Below are positions 1-8,220 of a DNA stretch of 46,887 bases, in pieces; the first letter of the stretch is position 1; the number at the start of each line of letters is the position of its first letter. The notes below the pieces were generated by a model. That model searched no databases and was not told the DNA's origin. It worked only from the letters and a program-made list of their open reading frames with translations. The stretch comes from Paenibacillus sp. VTT E-133291 (GTDB lineage: Bacteria; Bacillota; Bacilli; Paenibacillales; Paenibacillaceae): the NCBI RefSeq assembly GCF_002264395.1, contig NZ_NFVA01000056.1, positions 1 to 46,887 on the forward strand, given 5' to 3'. Both the position numbers and the translations under genes were made by a program.

Positions 1-31
1 TATTATAGGGAGAAATTCCGCATAACTGGGC

Positions 32-105
32 AATTGTGAGGAAATCATCCTAAATAGAGGGAGTTTTTCCCCATAAAACTCCCTCCCCAACGCCCCATCA
101 CAATT
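32..105. repeat. Nested inverted repeat / stable hairpin
   Basis: An 11-bp perfect stem (GAGGGAGTTTT at 57-67 with its complement at 75-85) sits inside a wider pair, AATTGTGA at 32-39 and TCACAATT at 98-105. There is no U-tract on either strand directly after the stem, so it is not a clear intrinsic terminator. It may be a leader RNA structure or the end of an upstream transcription unit outside the window. Confidence 0.4.
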
Positions 106-142
106 TCTTAGACTGAGTGCAGAAGGTGGGGGAGTTTGGGAT

Positions 143-268
143 ATGAAATTTTACAAAAGGTACAACAATGATTGCCTCGTACACTCCAATGTTAAGTTAA
201 CAGAGGCTTATTCACCTGCGAGGGTGATTTTGCTTGTAGATCAGAATGTATATGTTCCACGGCATTAA
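143..268 (+). CDS. Possible small protein, 41 aa
   Basis: A short reading frame starts with ATG at 143, about 8 bases after a purine-rich GGTGGGGGAG stretch that could serve as ribosome binding site, and stops with TAA at 266-268. The product begins MKFYKRYNND and ends YVPRH, with no membrane segment and no motif I recognise. It is followed by a good hairpin terminator at 290-327. It may be a real small gene or chance; the stretch 1-340 otherwise holds only the hairpin at 32-105. Confidence 0.25.
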   Translation: MKFYKRYNNDCLVHSNVKLTEAYSPARVILLVDQNVYVPRH

Positions 269-289
269 TTATCCTTCTCTTTCTTGCAG

Positions 290-327
290 AAACGGAAACC
301 GTCCCTAAAAGGACGGTTTCCGTTTTA
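290..327. terminator. Bidirectional intrinsic terminator
   Basis: A perfect 15-bp stem (AAACGGAAACCGTCC, loop CTAAAA, complement) runs 290-325 with TTTT at its right end. It ends the acetyltransferase gene on the minus strand and any transcript arriving from the left. Confidence 0.8.
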
Positions 328-340
328 TTGTTTAAATCCG

Positions 341-1408
341 TCAAATGAAACGTAGACCAGACATATACGGCAAGGGAATTGCCTCTGATTCCCCCGAGGA
401 ATCAGAGCTGTGAAGCGGGCTCGCTGGATCAAAGAGCAGCGAGATCAGCTCCTTGTCGTCCTGCACGGACGACAAGTCGTGGCCCTTGCGGCAGCCTTCG
501 GTCTGCCGCAAAAGCGCTTCCCGGTCTGCGATGCAGACCGTTCCGCTGTTCGCGCCGGCGCTTAAAGAGGCGCCGGCGTCCCGCAAGAGCGCGAGCAAGC
601 CGCGCTCCTGCCACGGCACAGGCACTTGCAGCGCGCCAACGCCGCCGCACAAGCCCGCCTTGGCCAGCAATGCCGCTACCGCGCTCGGCTGGCCGGCCCA
701 TTCCACCGCCGTCGCCGTGTTCGGCGCTGGCACCTCTGCCGCCGCGGGCACAGCCACCGCGGCGAACCCCTCGATGCTGCCGTCCCGAACGGCTACGAGT
801 GTGCGCTGGGCTAAGCCCATCACACCCGCGTAAGCCCCGGTCCCCAGCAGCAGCGCCAGCTCACCCGGACTGTACACATGTCCGGCTTCGCGTTCATTGA
901 GCAGCCGGTAGACGGCGAAGAAGTCGCCCGGCTGCATTGGCCGCAGCGTCCATTCTTCGCCTGCTGCGGCTGCAAGTGCCTGAGCCGAGCTTGCGTTCAG
1001 CTCGGCAAATTGCGTACCTCCGAACGGTACGCACCCTGCTCGGGTGTATAACGAACGATCACCCGAGACAAAAATCAGCGATGCCTCGGCCTCGGCAGCG
1101 TGACTCTGGCATAGCTGCAGAAGTTGGCCCGCCAGCCCTTGGCCACGAAAAGCGGGATCGGTGCAGACAGCACCTATGGAGAATACATTCAGGAAAGTAT
1201 CTCCAGTTTTGATCGTAGAGGGTACGAGTCCCATAAAAGCAGCAACCGTTCCGTCATCGGCAATCGCCGCGTAGGAATGACTGAGTCCAGGGCGGAAAAT
1301 AAGTGGAAACAGCTCTTTCATTGAAGTGGCACCCGGTTCACGAAAGACAGAATCTGCGAGCCGAGCCGCTTGGTCTAGCTCCGCAGGTTTAATTAATCTC
1401 AATTGCAT
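341..1408 (-). CDS. GNAT family N-acetyltransferase
   Basis: A 355-residue acetyltransferase of the GNAT superfamily. The acetyl-CoA loop RGQGLAG lies at about residues 88-94, after the beta-strand FSIGAVCTDP. The length, roughly twice a single GNAT domain, suggests a two-domain, Eis-like layout, with a second half whose substrate cannot be read from sequence. The start was taken at ATG 1406-1408 because AGGAGG lies 7 bases upstream; the frame extends 27 codons further without such a site. The distal two thirds (about 420-1100) are strikingly GC-rich and alanine-rich compared with everything else in the window. It stands alone, divergent from the antiporter. Acceptor unknown. Confidence 0.8.
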   Translation of the reverse strand: MQLRLIKPAELDQAARLADSVFREPGATSMKELFPLIFRPGLSHSYAAIADDGTVAAFMGLVPSTIKTGDTFLNVFSIGAVCTDPAFRGQGLAGQLLQLCQSHAAEAEASLIFVSGDRSLYTRAGCVPFGGTQFAELNASSAQALAAAAGEEWTLRPMQPGDFFAVYRLLNEREAGHVYSPGELALLLGTGAYAGVMGLAQRTLVAVRDGSIEGFAAVAVPAAAEVPAPNTATAVEWAGQPSAVAALLAKAGLCGGVGALQVPVPWQERGLLALLRDAGASLSAGANSGTVCIADREALLRQTEGCRKGHDLSSVQDDKELISLLFDPASPLHSSDSSGESEAIPLPYMSGLRFI

Positions 1409-1602
1409 AACATTCAACCTCCTATATGTACAGACGATGGGGAGAAAGCATTTACATAAAGTATAAGGCCCGGGGAATGAAATCTCCAATCTTGTTTATA
1501 TTATTCAATGTCTCAAAAGGATATCGAAAAGGGTAATAAAGTACATAAATAAGGAAGCTTCTTATATTTTAAAGCTAGAAGAGAAAGGGAAGTGAATAAT
1601 CG

Positions 1603-3081
1603 GTGTCCCAACTTGCAGATAATATTATATTATTACTGGCAGCACTCCTGCTTGTAGGCGTATTTTCCACCAAGTTCTCCACTAAATTTGGAATGCCAGC
1701 TTTAGTGCTGTTTCTTGCTGCGGGGATGGTGCTAAGCCAATTTGTTTTTTTTAACAATGCTTCCTTAACGCAAATGGCCGGGATCTTCGCATTGGTTGTC
1801 ATATTATTCGAAGGTGGCATGCAGACGAATATTAAGGATATTAAACCTGTTATTCGGCCAGCATTATCCTTATCAACGGTAGGCGTAATCATGACGACGG
1901 TCATTGTAGGGGTATTTGCTAAGCTAATCCTTGATGTGTCATGGCCGGAAAGCTTTCTGTTTGGAGCGATCGTTGGATCGACAGATGCGGCTGCAGTCTT
2001 CTCGGTACTCGGCGGTAAGAACATTGATAAACGTCTAACCTCGACGTTAGAAGCAGAATCAGGAAGCAACGATCCAATGGCGGTGTTCTTGACAGTCTCG
2101 CTAATCGAATGGATACAGCATCCGGATATGGCGATATGGGGGCTTCTGTTGTCTTTTATATGGGAGATGGGCATTGGCTTAGTACTGGGTTTTGTGCTGG
2201 GGAAGATCGCAGTTTTCTGTATCAATCGAATTAACCTGGATTCCACAGGTCTTTATCCAGTAATGGCGATTGGCTTTGCTGTACTGACCTATGGTTTATC
2301 TGCATGGGTACATAGCAGCGGGCTGCTGGCTGTTTATGTTATGGGCCTTACGCTTGGAAATTCCGAGCTCATGTATCACCGTACCATTATGAATTTTAGT
2401 CATGGCTTTGCTTGGATGATGCAAATATTTATGTTCATACTGCTGGGTTTGTTAGTATTTCCACAGGAGCTGGCGGAAGTGGCATGGCATGGTATCTTGT
2501 TGTCCGTTATTCTGATGGTTGTAGCTAGACCAATCGGTGTATTTATAAGCCTGCACTTTTCCAAATTTACGTTCCGCGAGAAGACTTTGATTTCTTGGGC
2601 AGGACTTCGTGGAGCCGTTCCGATTGTGTTAGCGACTTATCCGCTGCTGGCTGACCTGCCTCATGGACGACTATTCTTTAATGTTGTTTTCTTTGTCGTA
2701 CTGACCTCGGCGGTGATTCAGGGAACTAGTATATCCCCGTTAGCATCCCGATTGAAGCTTGTGGGGCAAGAAGATTCAGATCAGCCTTCCCTGATGGAGC
2801 TGGTGGCTCTTGGCAAGACAGACTCGGAGTTTAACCATATTGGAATTAATCCTTATATGCCGATTGCTGGACAGAAGATTTCAGAAATAGGTCTGCCGGA
2901 TGATATCTTATTTACGGCCATTATCCGCAATAAAAAGATTGTCACTCCGCATGGCAGTACTGTTATTGAGCCTGGGGATACTGTGTACGTCCTAAGTCCA
3001 AAGAGTAAGCGAGATGAGATGAGGGCTTTCTTCCGCAGCAGGAAAGGAAAGACCGCGGAGGAGGATGTTTCTCTAATCTAG
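1603..3081 (+). CDS. K+/H+ (CPA1-type) antiporter with RCK C domain
   Basis: A 492-residue cation/proton antiporter of the CvrA/NhaP2 type in the CPA1 group. Residues 1 to about 385 form some twelve hydrophobic helices. The family's conserved stretches are visible: GSTDAAAVF at 125-133 and ESGSNDPMA at 152-160, the latter holding the Asp expected for ion and proton binding. Residues about 400-480 form a TrkA_C/RCK_C domain (ending near VIEPGDTVYVLSP), which usually senses nucleotide or ion state. The start is GTG 1603 behind AAAGGGAAGTG. Potassium versus sodium preference is inferred from the family. No partner gene is adjacent. Confidence 0.87.
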   Translation: MSQLADNIILLLAALLLVGVFSTKFSTKFGMPALVLFLAAGMVLSQFVFFNNASLTQMAGIFALVVILFEGGMQTNIKDIKPVIRPALSLSTVGVIMTTVIVGVFAKLILDVSWPESFLFGAIVGSTDAAAVFSVLGGKNIDKRLTSTLEAESGSNDPMAVFLTVSLIEWIQHPDMAIWGLLLSFIWEMGIGLVLGFVLGKIAVFCINRINLDSTGLYPVMAIGFAVLTYGLSAWVHSSGLLAVYVMGLTLGNSELMYHRTIMNFSHGFAWMMQIFMFILLGLLVFPQELAEVAWHGILLSVILMVVARPIGVFISLHFSKFTFREKTLISWAGLRGAVPIVLATYPLLADLPHGRLFFNVVFFVVLTSAVIQGTSISPLASRLKLVGQEDSDQPSLMELVALGKTDSEFNHIGINPYMPIAGQKISEIGLPDDILFTAIIRNKKIVTPHGSTVIEPGDTVYVLSPKSKRDEMRAFFRSRKGKTAEEDVSLI

Positions 3082-3211
3082 AGAAGAGACTTTTTACCAA
3101 AGTGTGACACACATAATAGGCTTCACACCATAAGCTGTGCTAGAATCGGCACAACATATAATCTCCAGAATAGTTGCAAAATACGAAAGAGTGTGTTAAA
3201 TTGTATATAGA

Positions 3212-3240
3212 TTTAGAATGAGTCTAAATACAATTATAAT
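3212..3240 (+). promoter_or_regulatory. dps promoter with PerR/Fur-like box
   Basis: A -35 element TTTAGA (3212-3217) lies 17 bp from a perfect -10 TATAAT (3235-3240). The -35 is covered by TTAGAATGAGTCTAA (3213-3227), a 7-1-7 inverted repeat that matches the PerR consensus TTATAATNATTATAA at 11 of 15 positions. The dps ribosome binding site follows about 12 bases after the -10. Peroxide- or iron-responsive repression of dps/mrgA by PerR is known in Bacillus; here it is inferred. Confidence 0.6.
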
Positions 3241-3265
3241 AAATGAACCATAGGAGGTTTTATTA

Positions 3266-3721
3266 ATGACAACACAATTAAAGAACCATACTGAACTGCA
3301 AGCTGCTTTGAACCGCCAAACTGCGAACTGGTTCCTGCTCGGAGTAAAGCTTCATCACTATCACTGGTATGTTAGCGGATCTCAATTCTTCACATTGCAT
3401 GAGAAGTTTGAAGAGCTATACAATGAAGCTGCGGGTTATGCAGATGATTTAGCTGAGCGTTTGCTTTCTATTGGTGGACAACCAGCCTCCACAATGAAGC
3501 AATATCTTGAATTGTCCGACTTACAAGAAGCTCGTGGCGGTGAAGATGCTAAAGGTATGGTACTTGAGCTCGTGAGAGATTTTAAGACTGTTGCTAAAGA
3601 ACTGCAAGATGCAATTGCTACTGCTGAAGAATTGAGCGATCAACCAACTGCGGATCTGCTGATTGGCATCAGAAGCAGCATTGAGAAACATGCTTGGATG
3701 CTGAATGCCTTTATCGGCTAA
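3266..3721 (+). CDS. dps: Dps/MrgA ferritin-like DNA-protection protein
   Basis: A 151-residue Dps-family protein, normal length. Dps forms a dodecamer, oxidises Fe2+ with hydrogen peroxide and stores the iron, protecting DNA. The inter-subunit ferroxidase pattern is intact: His33 and Trp34 in HHYHWYVSG, His45 in FFTLHEKFEELY, then Asp60/Asp61 and Glu64 in DDLAER. A clean TAGGAGG precedes ATG 3266 at good spacing. It is a single gene with its own promoter carrying a PerR-like box and its own terminator, consistent with an oxidative-stress gene. Confidence 0.95.
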   Translation: MTTQLKNHTELQAALNRQTANWFLLGVKLHHYHWYVSGSQFFTLHEKFEELYNEAAGYADDLAERLLSIGGQPASTMKQYLELSDLQEARGGEDAKGMVLELVRDFKTVAKELQDAIATAEELSDQPTADLLIGIRSSIEKHAWMLNAFIG

Positions 3722-3749
3722 GACAACATCCTTATAGGATAGAATACAC

Positions 3750-3791
3750 AAAGAGCGCCTGCGTATGGTTAACGCATGGCGCTCTTTTTTT
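3750..3791. terminator. Terminator between dps and AIM24 gene
   Basis: The stem AAAGAGCGCC...GGCGCTCTTT with an inner GCGT/ACGC pairing is followed by a run of Ts to 3791. It lies between convergent genes and can serve both. Confidence 0.85.
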
Positions 3792-3799
3792 GAAGCATT

Positions 3800-4504
3800 C
3801 TATTTAATAAATACTCCACCAAATGGCACGGCTTCGCGCAGAAATCGTTTAATAATTCCATCATCGTTATTATCTCTTTCAAATCGGCGATTCTGGCGTC
3901 CGGCCTGAAACAACACAGGGCCATGGCCCGTCATCTTCCAGTGATAGCTCATATGCTGGCTAGCTAAATGGTTGCCGTAAACGGTAAGCTCCAGCTTCGC
4001 ATTCTCAGGATAGGCAATAATGCTGCCTGCATCCACATAGAGCGGGTTGTAAGGATGAAGCTCAGCTTCACATACCGTACCTTCGGTCAATATGCCAATG
4101 ATGCCGTTACCCGTAAATTTCACTTTCACAATATCACGTGTAACGAGCACATTCTTCATACTTAGCACTCGTGTATCCATCGTAACTCCCTTGCTGTAGA
4201 AGAAGAGATGTTTAAAGTCGTACAATAAATCGCTCTTTCCATCAAGCTGCAGAATCTTTACCCGATAACCTGGTGGAAGGGCTGCGACAAAATGGCAAGG
4301 ACCAGACATATCCGAACGAATCAATTTTCGCTTGCGATAGATGCCCTTTACATCCATAAATCTGTCCGCCCGTCCAGTGGCAGGTCCTTGATAAGCGATA
4401 ATTTGCTGTGGGTGCAGCACATGAACCTCTTCCTTCTCCCCAAGGGTGAAGGCTACGGCTTGTCCGCTCCCGCTGTCGCTTTCATCTTGGACATCGATGT
4501 TCAT
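3800..4504 (-). CDS. AIM24 family protein
   Basis: A 234-residue protein of the AIM24 (formerly DUF124) family, a double-stranded beta-helix fold found in bacteria and, as Aim24, in mitochondria; the bacterial role is not defined. Typical family features are the glycine- and valine-rich strands (TGNGIIGILTEGTV) and the YVDAGSIIAYPENAKLE stretch near residue 160-175. No signal peptide or membrane segment is visible. ATG 4504 follows GAGGGAGATGAA. The start lies 49 bp after the stop of the coiled-coil membrane protein gene, so the two are probably one transcript. The convergent terminator at 3750-3791 ends it. Confidence 0.75.
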   Translation of the reverse strand: MNIDVQDESDSGSGQAVAFTLGEKEEVHVLHPQQIIAYQGPATGRADRFMDVKGIYRKRKLIRSDMSGPCHFVAALPPGYRVKILQLDGKSDLLYDFKHLFFYSKGVTMDTRVLSMKNVLVTRDIVKVKFTGNGIIGILTEGTVCEAELHPYNPLYVDAGSIIAYPENAKLELTVYGNHLASQHMSYHWKMTGHGPVLFQAGRQNRRFERDNNDDGIIKRFLREAVPFGGVFIK

Positions 4505-4553
4505 ATTTCATCTCCCTCATGCTGTAGACGTGATCTTTACTGAATGTTCAAGC

Positions 4554-5021
4554 TTAGCGCAGGCGGTCTCCTTTTCTAGAACGGTGAAGCATGCTGAAAC
4601 GAACAATACGGATGAGTATAAAATACCCCAGAATTAGACCAATCCCCGTAAAAATAGTCACTTTGATTTTATGATAATATTCTTCGCGTGCCGTCCGGTC
4701 ATTTTGCAACTCATCCACCATTTGCGTTAGTTGGCGATTCTGCTCCTGCAGGGCTTCGTTCTGTGTCCGGTAGGCCTCCATTTCCTGCATGGTATTCGTA
4801 AGCTTATCTTTCGCCTGTTGTAGCTCTTCAGCTGTCTGCTGAAATCCTTCTTTCAATTCATTGACTTCATTCGGAAGCTCAGAGAAGCTTTTGAATCCAT
4901 TATAGATATCACTGAATATATTGGCTTTTGCTACTGGGGCCGGAAGAGATATGGAAAGGGTCAGCAGAAGCAGGAGCGAACATAACAGCTGTAGATATTT
5001 ACGGTATTTACGTTGTTTCAT
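4554..5021 (-). CDS. Coiled-coil membrane protein, unknown function
   Basis: A 155-residue protein I do not recognise. Residues 1-34 look like a signal peptide (KKYLQLL then LLLLLTL, ending PVAKAN). Residues about 48-115 are charged and Glu/Gln-rich with heptad periodicity, a clear coiled coil. Residues about 122-142 (TIFTGIGLILGYFILIRIV) form a transmembrane helix, followed by a short basic tail HRSRKGDRLR. The expected topology is an extracellular coiled coil held by a C-terminal anchor. The ribosome binding site is GGTGGTGA before ATG 5021. It is the first gene of a probable pair with the AIM24 gene. Confidence 0.6.
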   Translation of the reverse strand: MKQRKYRKYLQLLCSLLLLLTLSISLPAPVAKANIFSDIYNGFKSFSELPNEVNELKEGFQQTAEELQQAKDKLTNTMQEMEAYRTQNEALQEQNRQLTQMVDELQNDRTAREEYYHKIKVTIFTGIGLILGYFILIRIVRFSMLHRSRKGDRLR

Positions 5022-5247
5022 CTATATAATCACCACCCAATTTAGGCTTGTATTTCTTTTATTTTAACACAGCTTGACAGCTTCTGACAGCGTACGCTAA
5101 ACGTGAATAGGGCTTCTTGGATCAGTAATATTTGCCTGCTTGAAGTGAGGTTACACATCCTTGTGAAGAACAACAAGGCTGTGCTCTACATGATTGAGAA
5201 GAGGGACTATTTATCGTATACTTTGGACGGAAAGGGGCTGCTACGGA

Positions 5248-5934
5248 ATGAATAAATGGCTTAAGACAATGTTATTTTTGGTCGGATCTGCTTTTTTGAC
5301 GAGGTTGATTCCATTCTCATCTTTGTTTCGGAATTTGGACACGATGATTCATGAATTTGGTCATGCGCTGGTGACTCTACTGCTGTCTGGCAGTGTGCTA
5401 CGGATTGAGCTATATGCAAATCATAGTGGGGTCACCTATACAGCCATTCAAGATGGAGGCAGAGCGATACTAGTGTCGTTATCCGGGTATGTGCTGGCTT
5501 CTTTATTTGCATTGCTGCTCTTCTATCTCTACAGTAAAGGACGGCATGATTGGGGACTTATTTTAGCTACTACAGTAGCATTGATTATGCTGGTAATGTA
5601 CGTGCGGGGAAGCTTCGGAATGATGTGGTTAGGCGGGTTTATTACGCTGAATATTTTAATGCTGGTGGTGTGGAAAAAGGCCAGCAAATATTATTATTTG
5701 TTATTAGCTTTTTTGACCTTGGAAGAGTCTGTAATGGGAAGTTTATTTCTCGTATATGCGGCCGTTGTATCCCCATCTCGTGCGGGAGATGCCAGTAACC
5801 TGGCAAGGATGACATCGGTGCCGGCCATATTTTGGGCCATCCTATTTTTTATATTTTCTCTGCTTTGCGCCAAATGGGCGCTGGGACTATTTTTTAAGCG
5901 GGAGCGAGTGCAGCCTAAACTTCAGAGTCGTTAA
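5248..5934 (+). CDS. M50-type integral membrane metalloprotease
   Basis: A 228-residue, strongly hydrophobic protein with the zinc motif HEFGH at residues 35-39, directly after LDTMI and inside a membrane-proximal helix. This fits the M50B-like family of small site-2-type proteases, in which the two His and the Glu form the active site. About six hydrophobic segments follow. The third zinc ligand, normally a distal Asp, cannot be assigned with certainty. I chose ATG 5248 with GAAAGGGG about 11 bases upstream rather than the start 18 codons earlier. The gene is monocistronic with a terminator at 5988-6026. Substrate unknown. Confidence 0.75.
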   Translation: MNKWLKTMLFLVGSAFLTRLIPFSSLFRNLDTMIHEFGHALVTLLLSGSVLRIELYANHSGVTYTAIQDGGRAILVSLSGYVLASLFALLLFYLYSKGRHDWGLILATTVALIMLVMYVRGSFGMMWLGGFITLNILMLVVWKKASKYYYLLLAFLTLEESVMGSLFLVYAAVVSPSRAGDASNLARMTSVPAIFWAILFFIFSLLCAKWALGLFFKRERVQPKLQSR

Positions 5935-5987
5935 AGTTAAAAATATAAAATTTTCGTCATAAACAGACAAAAGGGGCTGTTTTTGCG

Positions 5988-6026
5988 AGAGTCAGTCTAC
6001 TTAGTATGTAGAATGGCTCTTTTTTT
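5988..6026 (+). terminator. Terminator of the M50 protease gene
   Basis: A 13-bp imperfect stem (5988-6000 with 6008-6020, loop TTAGTAT) runs into a T-run at 6018-6026. Confidence 0.75.
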
Positions 6027-6125
6027 GTCGATAATATAGAACCGAACATACATTCCATGACATGGAGTTGTCCGCCATTATTGGTACATTAATAGAAGAC
6101 CCAAAATAAGAAAGAGGTGGAAAAT

Positions 6126-6812
6126 ATGATGGAAAGTATTACTCCTATATTTACGTGGGGTCAAGATCGTATTTTTGCAGGTGGAAATCGTGATGTAGTT
6201 TTACTTGTCGAATGGAAAGGAAATTTGCCTTCAGAAAATAGCCGACCAAGCAGCCACAAAGTGGTTGCACGTGATATTGAACTACGAGTTTGGCTTGAGC
6301 CACATGTAACTTTTAAGCGCTGTTATGGATGTGAAATGGAGGTAGGGGAAGGAAATTCTCTCTTGCTTAAACTAGGAAAAATAAAAACAGGACAACGCAA
6401 ATTCATAGGATTGGAGTTCACTACTTCTAGTTCTGTAGCAGGTAAGTATGAAGCATTATCCCTACAGTGGAAGTATAAAAAACCAACCGTAGAGCGCGTT
6501 CGTGAACTTCCCGTGAAGGTACTTGAACTGGAGTACGCGCATCATACGCGCATTCTGAGCGATACTTGCTGCTTTTATGTTGAGAAGCATCTGGAATTGT
6601 TGAAGACGGCTGAAACGGTTGAAGAAGCAGAGGCACTACGAAGTAAAGGCCAGCATAGTGAAGCTCACGAAATGCTCAATCGGCATGCGGATAAGATTTT
6701 GCTACTCGCAGTACGCTCTGGAGATCCTTTGCTGCTTAAAGAGGCTGAAATGTTATATAAACAGATCGGGTTCGAGCATCAGCAACGAAGTAAAGCCGTT
6801 GGTGGAATTTAA
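6126..6812 (+). CDS. Orphan VWA-associated C-terminal region
   Basis: A 228-residue soluble protein. Its N-terminal half is beta-rich (RVWLEPHVTF, LLLKLGKIKTGQRKFIGLEF), and its C-terminal half is helical with LRSKGQHSEAHEMLNRHADK. To me this resembles the region that follows the von Willebrand A domain in bacterial Ca-activated-channel-like VWA proteins (a beta-sandwich then a helical bundle), but no VWA domain or MIDAS motif (DxSxS) is present. No such sequence lies upstream either: the preceding 110 bases hold only a terminator. It has its own ribosome binding site, GAGGTGG, before ATG 6126. It could be a stand-alone adaptor or a reduced relative. Function unknown. Confidence 0.5.
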   Translation: MMESITPIFTWGQDRIFAGGNRDVVLLVEWKGNLPSENSRPSSHKVVARDIELRVWLEPHVTFKRCYGCEMEVGEGNSLLLKLGKIKTGQRKFIGLEFTTSSSVAGKYEALSLQWKYKKPTVERVRELPVKVLELEYAHHTRILSDTCCFYVEKHLELLKTAETVEEAEALRSKGQHSEAHEMLNRHADKILLLAVRSGDPLLLKEAEMLYKQIGFEHQQRSKAVGGI

Positions 6813-7011
6813 TATAGGACTCACTGCACGAGGATGCATATAAGCGAAAAAAGACCTATACATAAATTGGATTTTTCAGCGGATTCGGCGGAAAATTATA
6901 AGAAGAATTGTAATATAAAATGTGGTAACATAGTAAAAAAGTTCTATCACAATTTTACTTTTTTTCATAAAATAATGGGTCTATTTAACCATAAATCAAG
7001 GGGAACTGAAT

Positions 7012-7983
7012 ATGACAGACCGATTAATCCGACTGATGCGCATTATTACACTTGTTCAAGCCAAGCCAGGGATATTAGCCCGTGAATTGGCGGAACGCTG
7101 CGGCAACAGCGAGAGAACGATTTACCGGGATATGGACGCGCTTAGTGCCATGCATATTCCCATAACCCACCTGGGGCATGGAAAAGGTTATGCTTTTATT
7201 GGAAATTTTGCACTCTATCCCTTGGATTGGTCGGAAGAAGAAGCAAACGCATTTTCGCAATTACGCTATATTATGGAAGATATAAAACCAGCATTACCCA
7301 TAGATTTTGAAAGCGCGTATGAAAAAATAGTCGCAGCTGAATATAAACGTAAGGCAGAGAGAGAAGAATCAATAGAACGTGCAAGAAGAGAAGTAGGGGT
7401 GGGGTGGGCAGAAAGAACAAGAAACAGTTCACATATGGAACAACACTCATTTCTTACTCCGATCCTGGAGGCTTTATTAAAACAAAAGAGTATTCAAGCG
7501 AATTATAGTGAGAATGCATTAGAAGAGAAAGGGATCACCATTGATCCTTATTGTCTGGTCCCGCTGGAAAGTCGTTTTCATCTCATTGGATTTTGTCATC
7601 GTCAGGGTGTTATTCGTACATATCATATCAACGATTTTTCTAATGTGAAGCCATTAAATCGTTTTTTTTCGAAGGAAGCGTTTGATGTTCAAGCCTTTAT
7701 GAAGCAGAAATGGTCACTAGATAGGGATAGTTTACAGGTAGAATTTAAAGTGAAATTCTCGGAACGGGTAATGGAAGGAATTAAGAAGGACGAATTACCT
7801 TTTAAGCCAAGTAAAGTGGATCGTCAATCTAGATGTTTTCACTTTAAAGTTGCAGTGGAACAAGATATAGGATTTGTCCGCTGGATTAAGAGATTCGAAG
7901 AGGAAGCGGAAATCATTGAACCGTACTATTATCGTGAAGTAATCAGGCAGCAGTTGGAAAAATGGAGCTCGCACTATAAGTAG
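7012..7983 (+). CDS. HTH-WYL transcriptional regulator
   Basis: A 323-residue regulator of the YafY/DeoR-like HTH plus WYL type. Residues about 5-60 form the winged helix (GILARELAERCGNSERTIYRDMDAL). A WYL domain follows from about 140 to 240 (ITIDPYCLVPLESRFHLIGFC, with the variant residues LIG in place of the WYL core), then a WCX-like C-terminal extension to the end. WYL domains are ligand-sensing modules. The ribosome binding site AAGGGGA precedes ATG 7012. The gene follows the orphan beta-sandwich gene by 199 bp and has its own terminator, so a functional link is unproven. Confidence 0.85.
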   Translation: MTDRLIRLMRIITLVQAKPGILARELAERCGNSERTIYRDMDALSAMHIPITHLGHGKGYAFIGNFALYPLDWSEEEANAFSQLRYIMEDIKPALPIDFESAYEKIVAAEYKRKAEREESIERARREVGVGWAERTRNSSHMEQHSFLTPILEALLKQKSIQANYSENALEEKGITIDPYCLVPLESRFHLIGFCHRQGVIRTYHINDFSNVKPLNRFFSKEAFDVQAFMKQKWSLDRDSLQVEFKVKFSERVMEGIKKDELPFKPSKVDRQSRCFHFKVAVEQDIGFVRWIKRFEEEAEIIEPYYYREVIRQQLEKWSSHYK

Positions 7984-8017
7984 TGACACGCTCATTTGAC
8001 CTTCGTTCAATTCGAAA

Positions 8018-8069
8018 GATGGGGTGCTTGTGCAACCATTTAAATGGTTGCCGGAGGCATCCTTTTTTT
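8018..8069 (+). terminator. Terminator after WYL regulator
   Basis: A perfect inner stem GCAACCATTT/AAATGGTTGC (8032-8051) is extended by GATG...CATC and followed by seven Ts. Confidence 0.85.
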
Positions 8070-8172
8070 GCGAGTAAGTCGAAGATGTACTCATTTCTAA
8101 CTATCTAATTATAACAATATATAACTAAACATATCTAAACACAACTCAATCTATAGAAAATCGAAAAAACGT

Positions 8173-8187
8173 ATGCTAGAATAGCAT
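8173..8187 (+). promoter_or_regulatory. modA promoter, extended -10 within a palindrome
   Basis: ATGCTAGAATAGCAT is a perfect 6-3-6 inverted repeat that contains TGCTAGAAT, an extended -10 element. No good -35 is seen 17 bp upstream. A symmetric site over the -10 suggests a repressor, possibly the molybdate-responsive regulator at 10135-11106; that is inference. Confidence 0.45.
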
Positions 8188-8220
8188 CTACATATATATG
8201 TGAAAATGGGAGGAATGGAA

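Noticed and set aside
379..900. Long plus-strand reading frames opposite the acetyltransferase gene
   Set aside because: They are Arg/Pro/Ser-rich antisense shadows of a GC-rich gene, without ribosome binding sites or recognisable motifs.
3102..3112. GTGTGACACAC palindrome after the antiporter gene
   Set aside because: Short, isolated and not placed against a recognisable promoter.
6834..7085. Frame between the VWA-associated gene and the WYL regulator
   Set aside because: Overlaps the confident WYL start and lacks a ribosome binding site.
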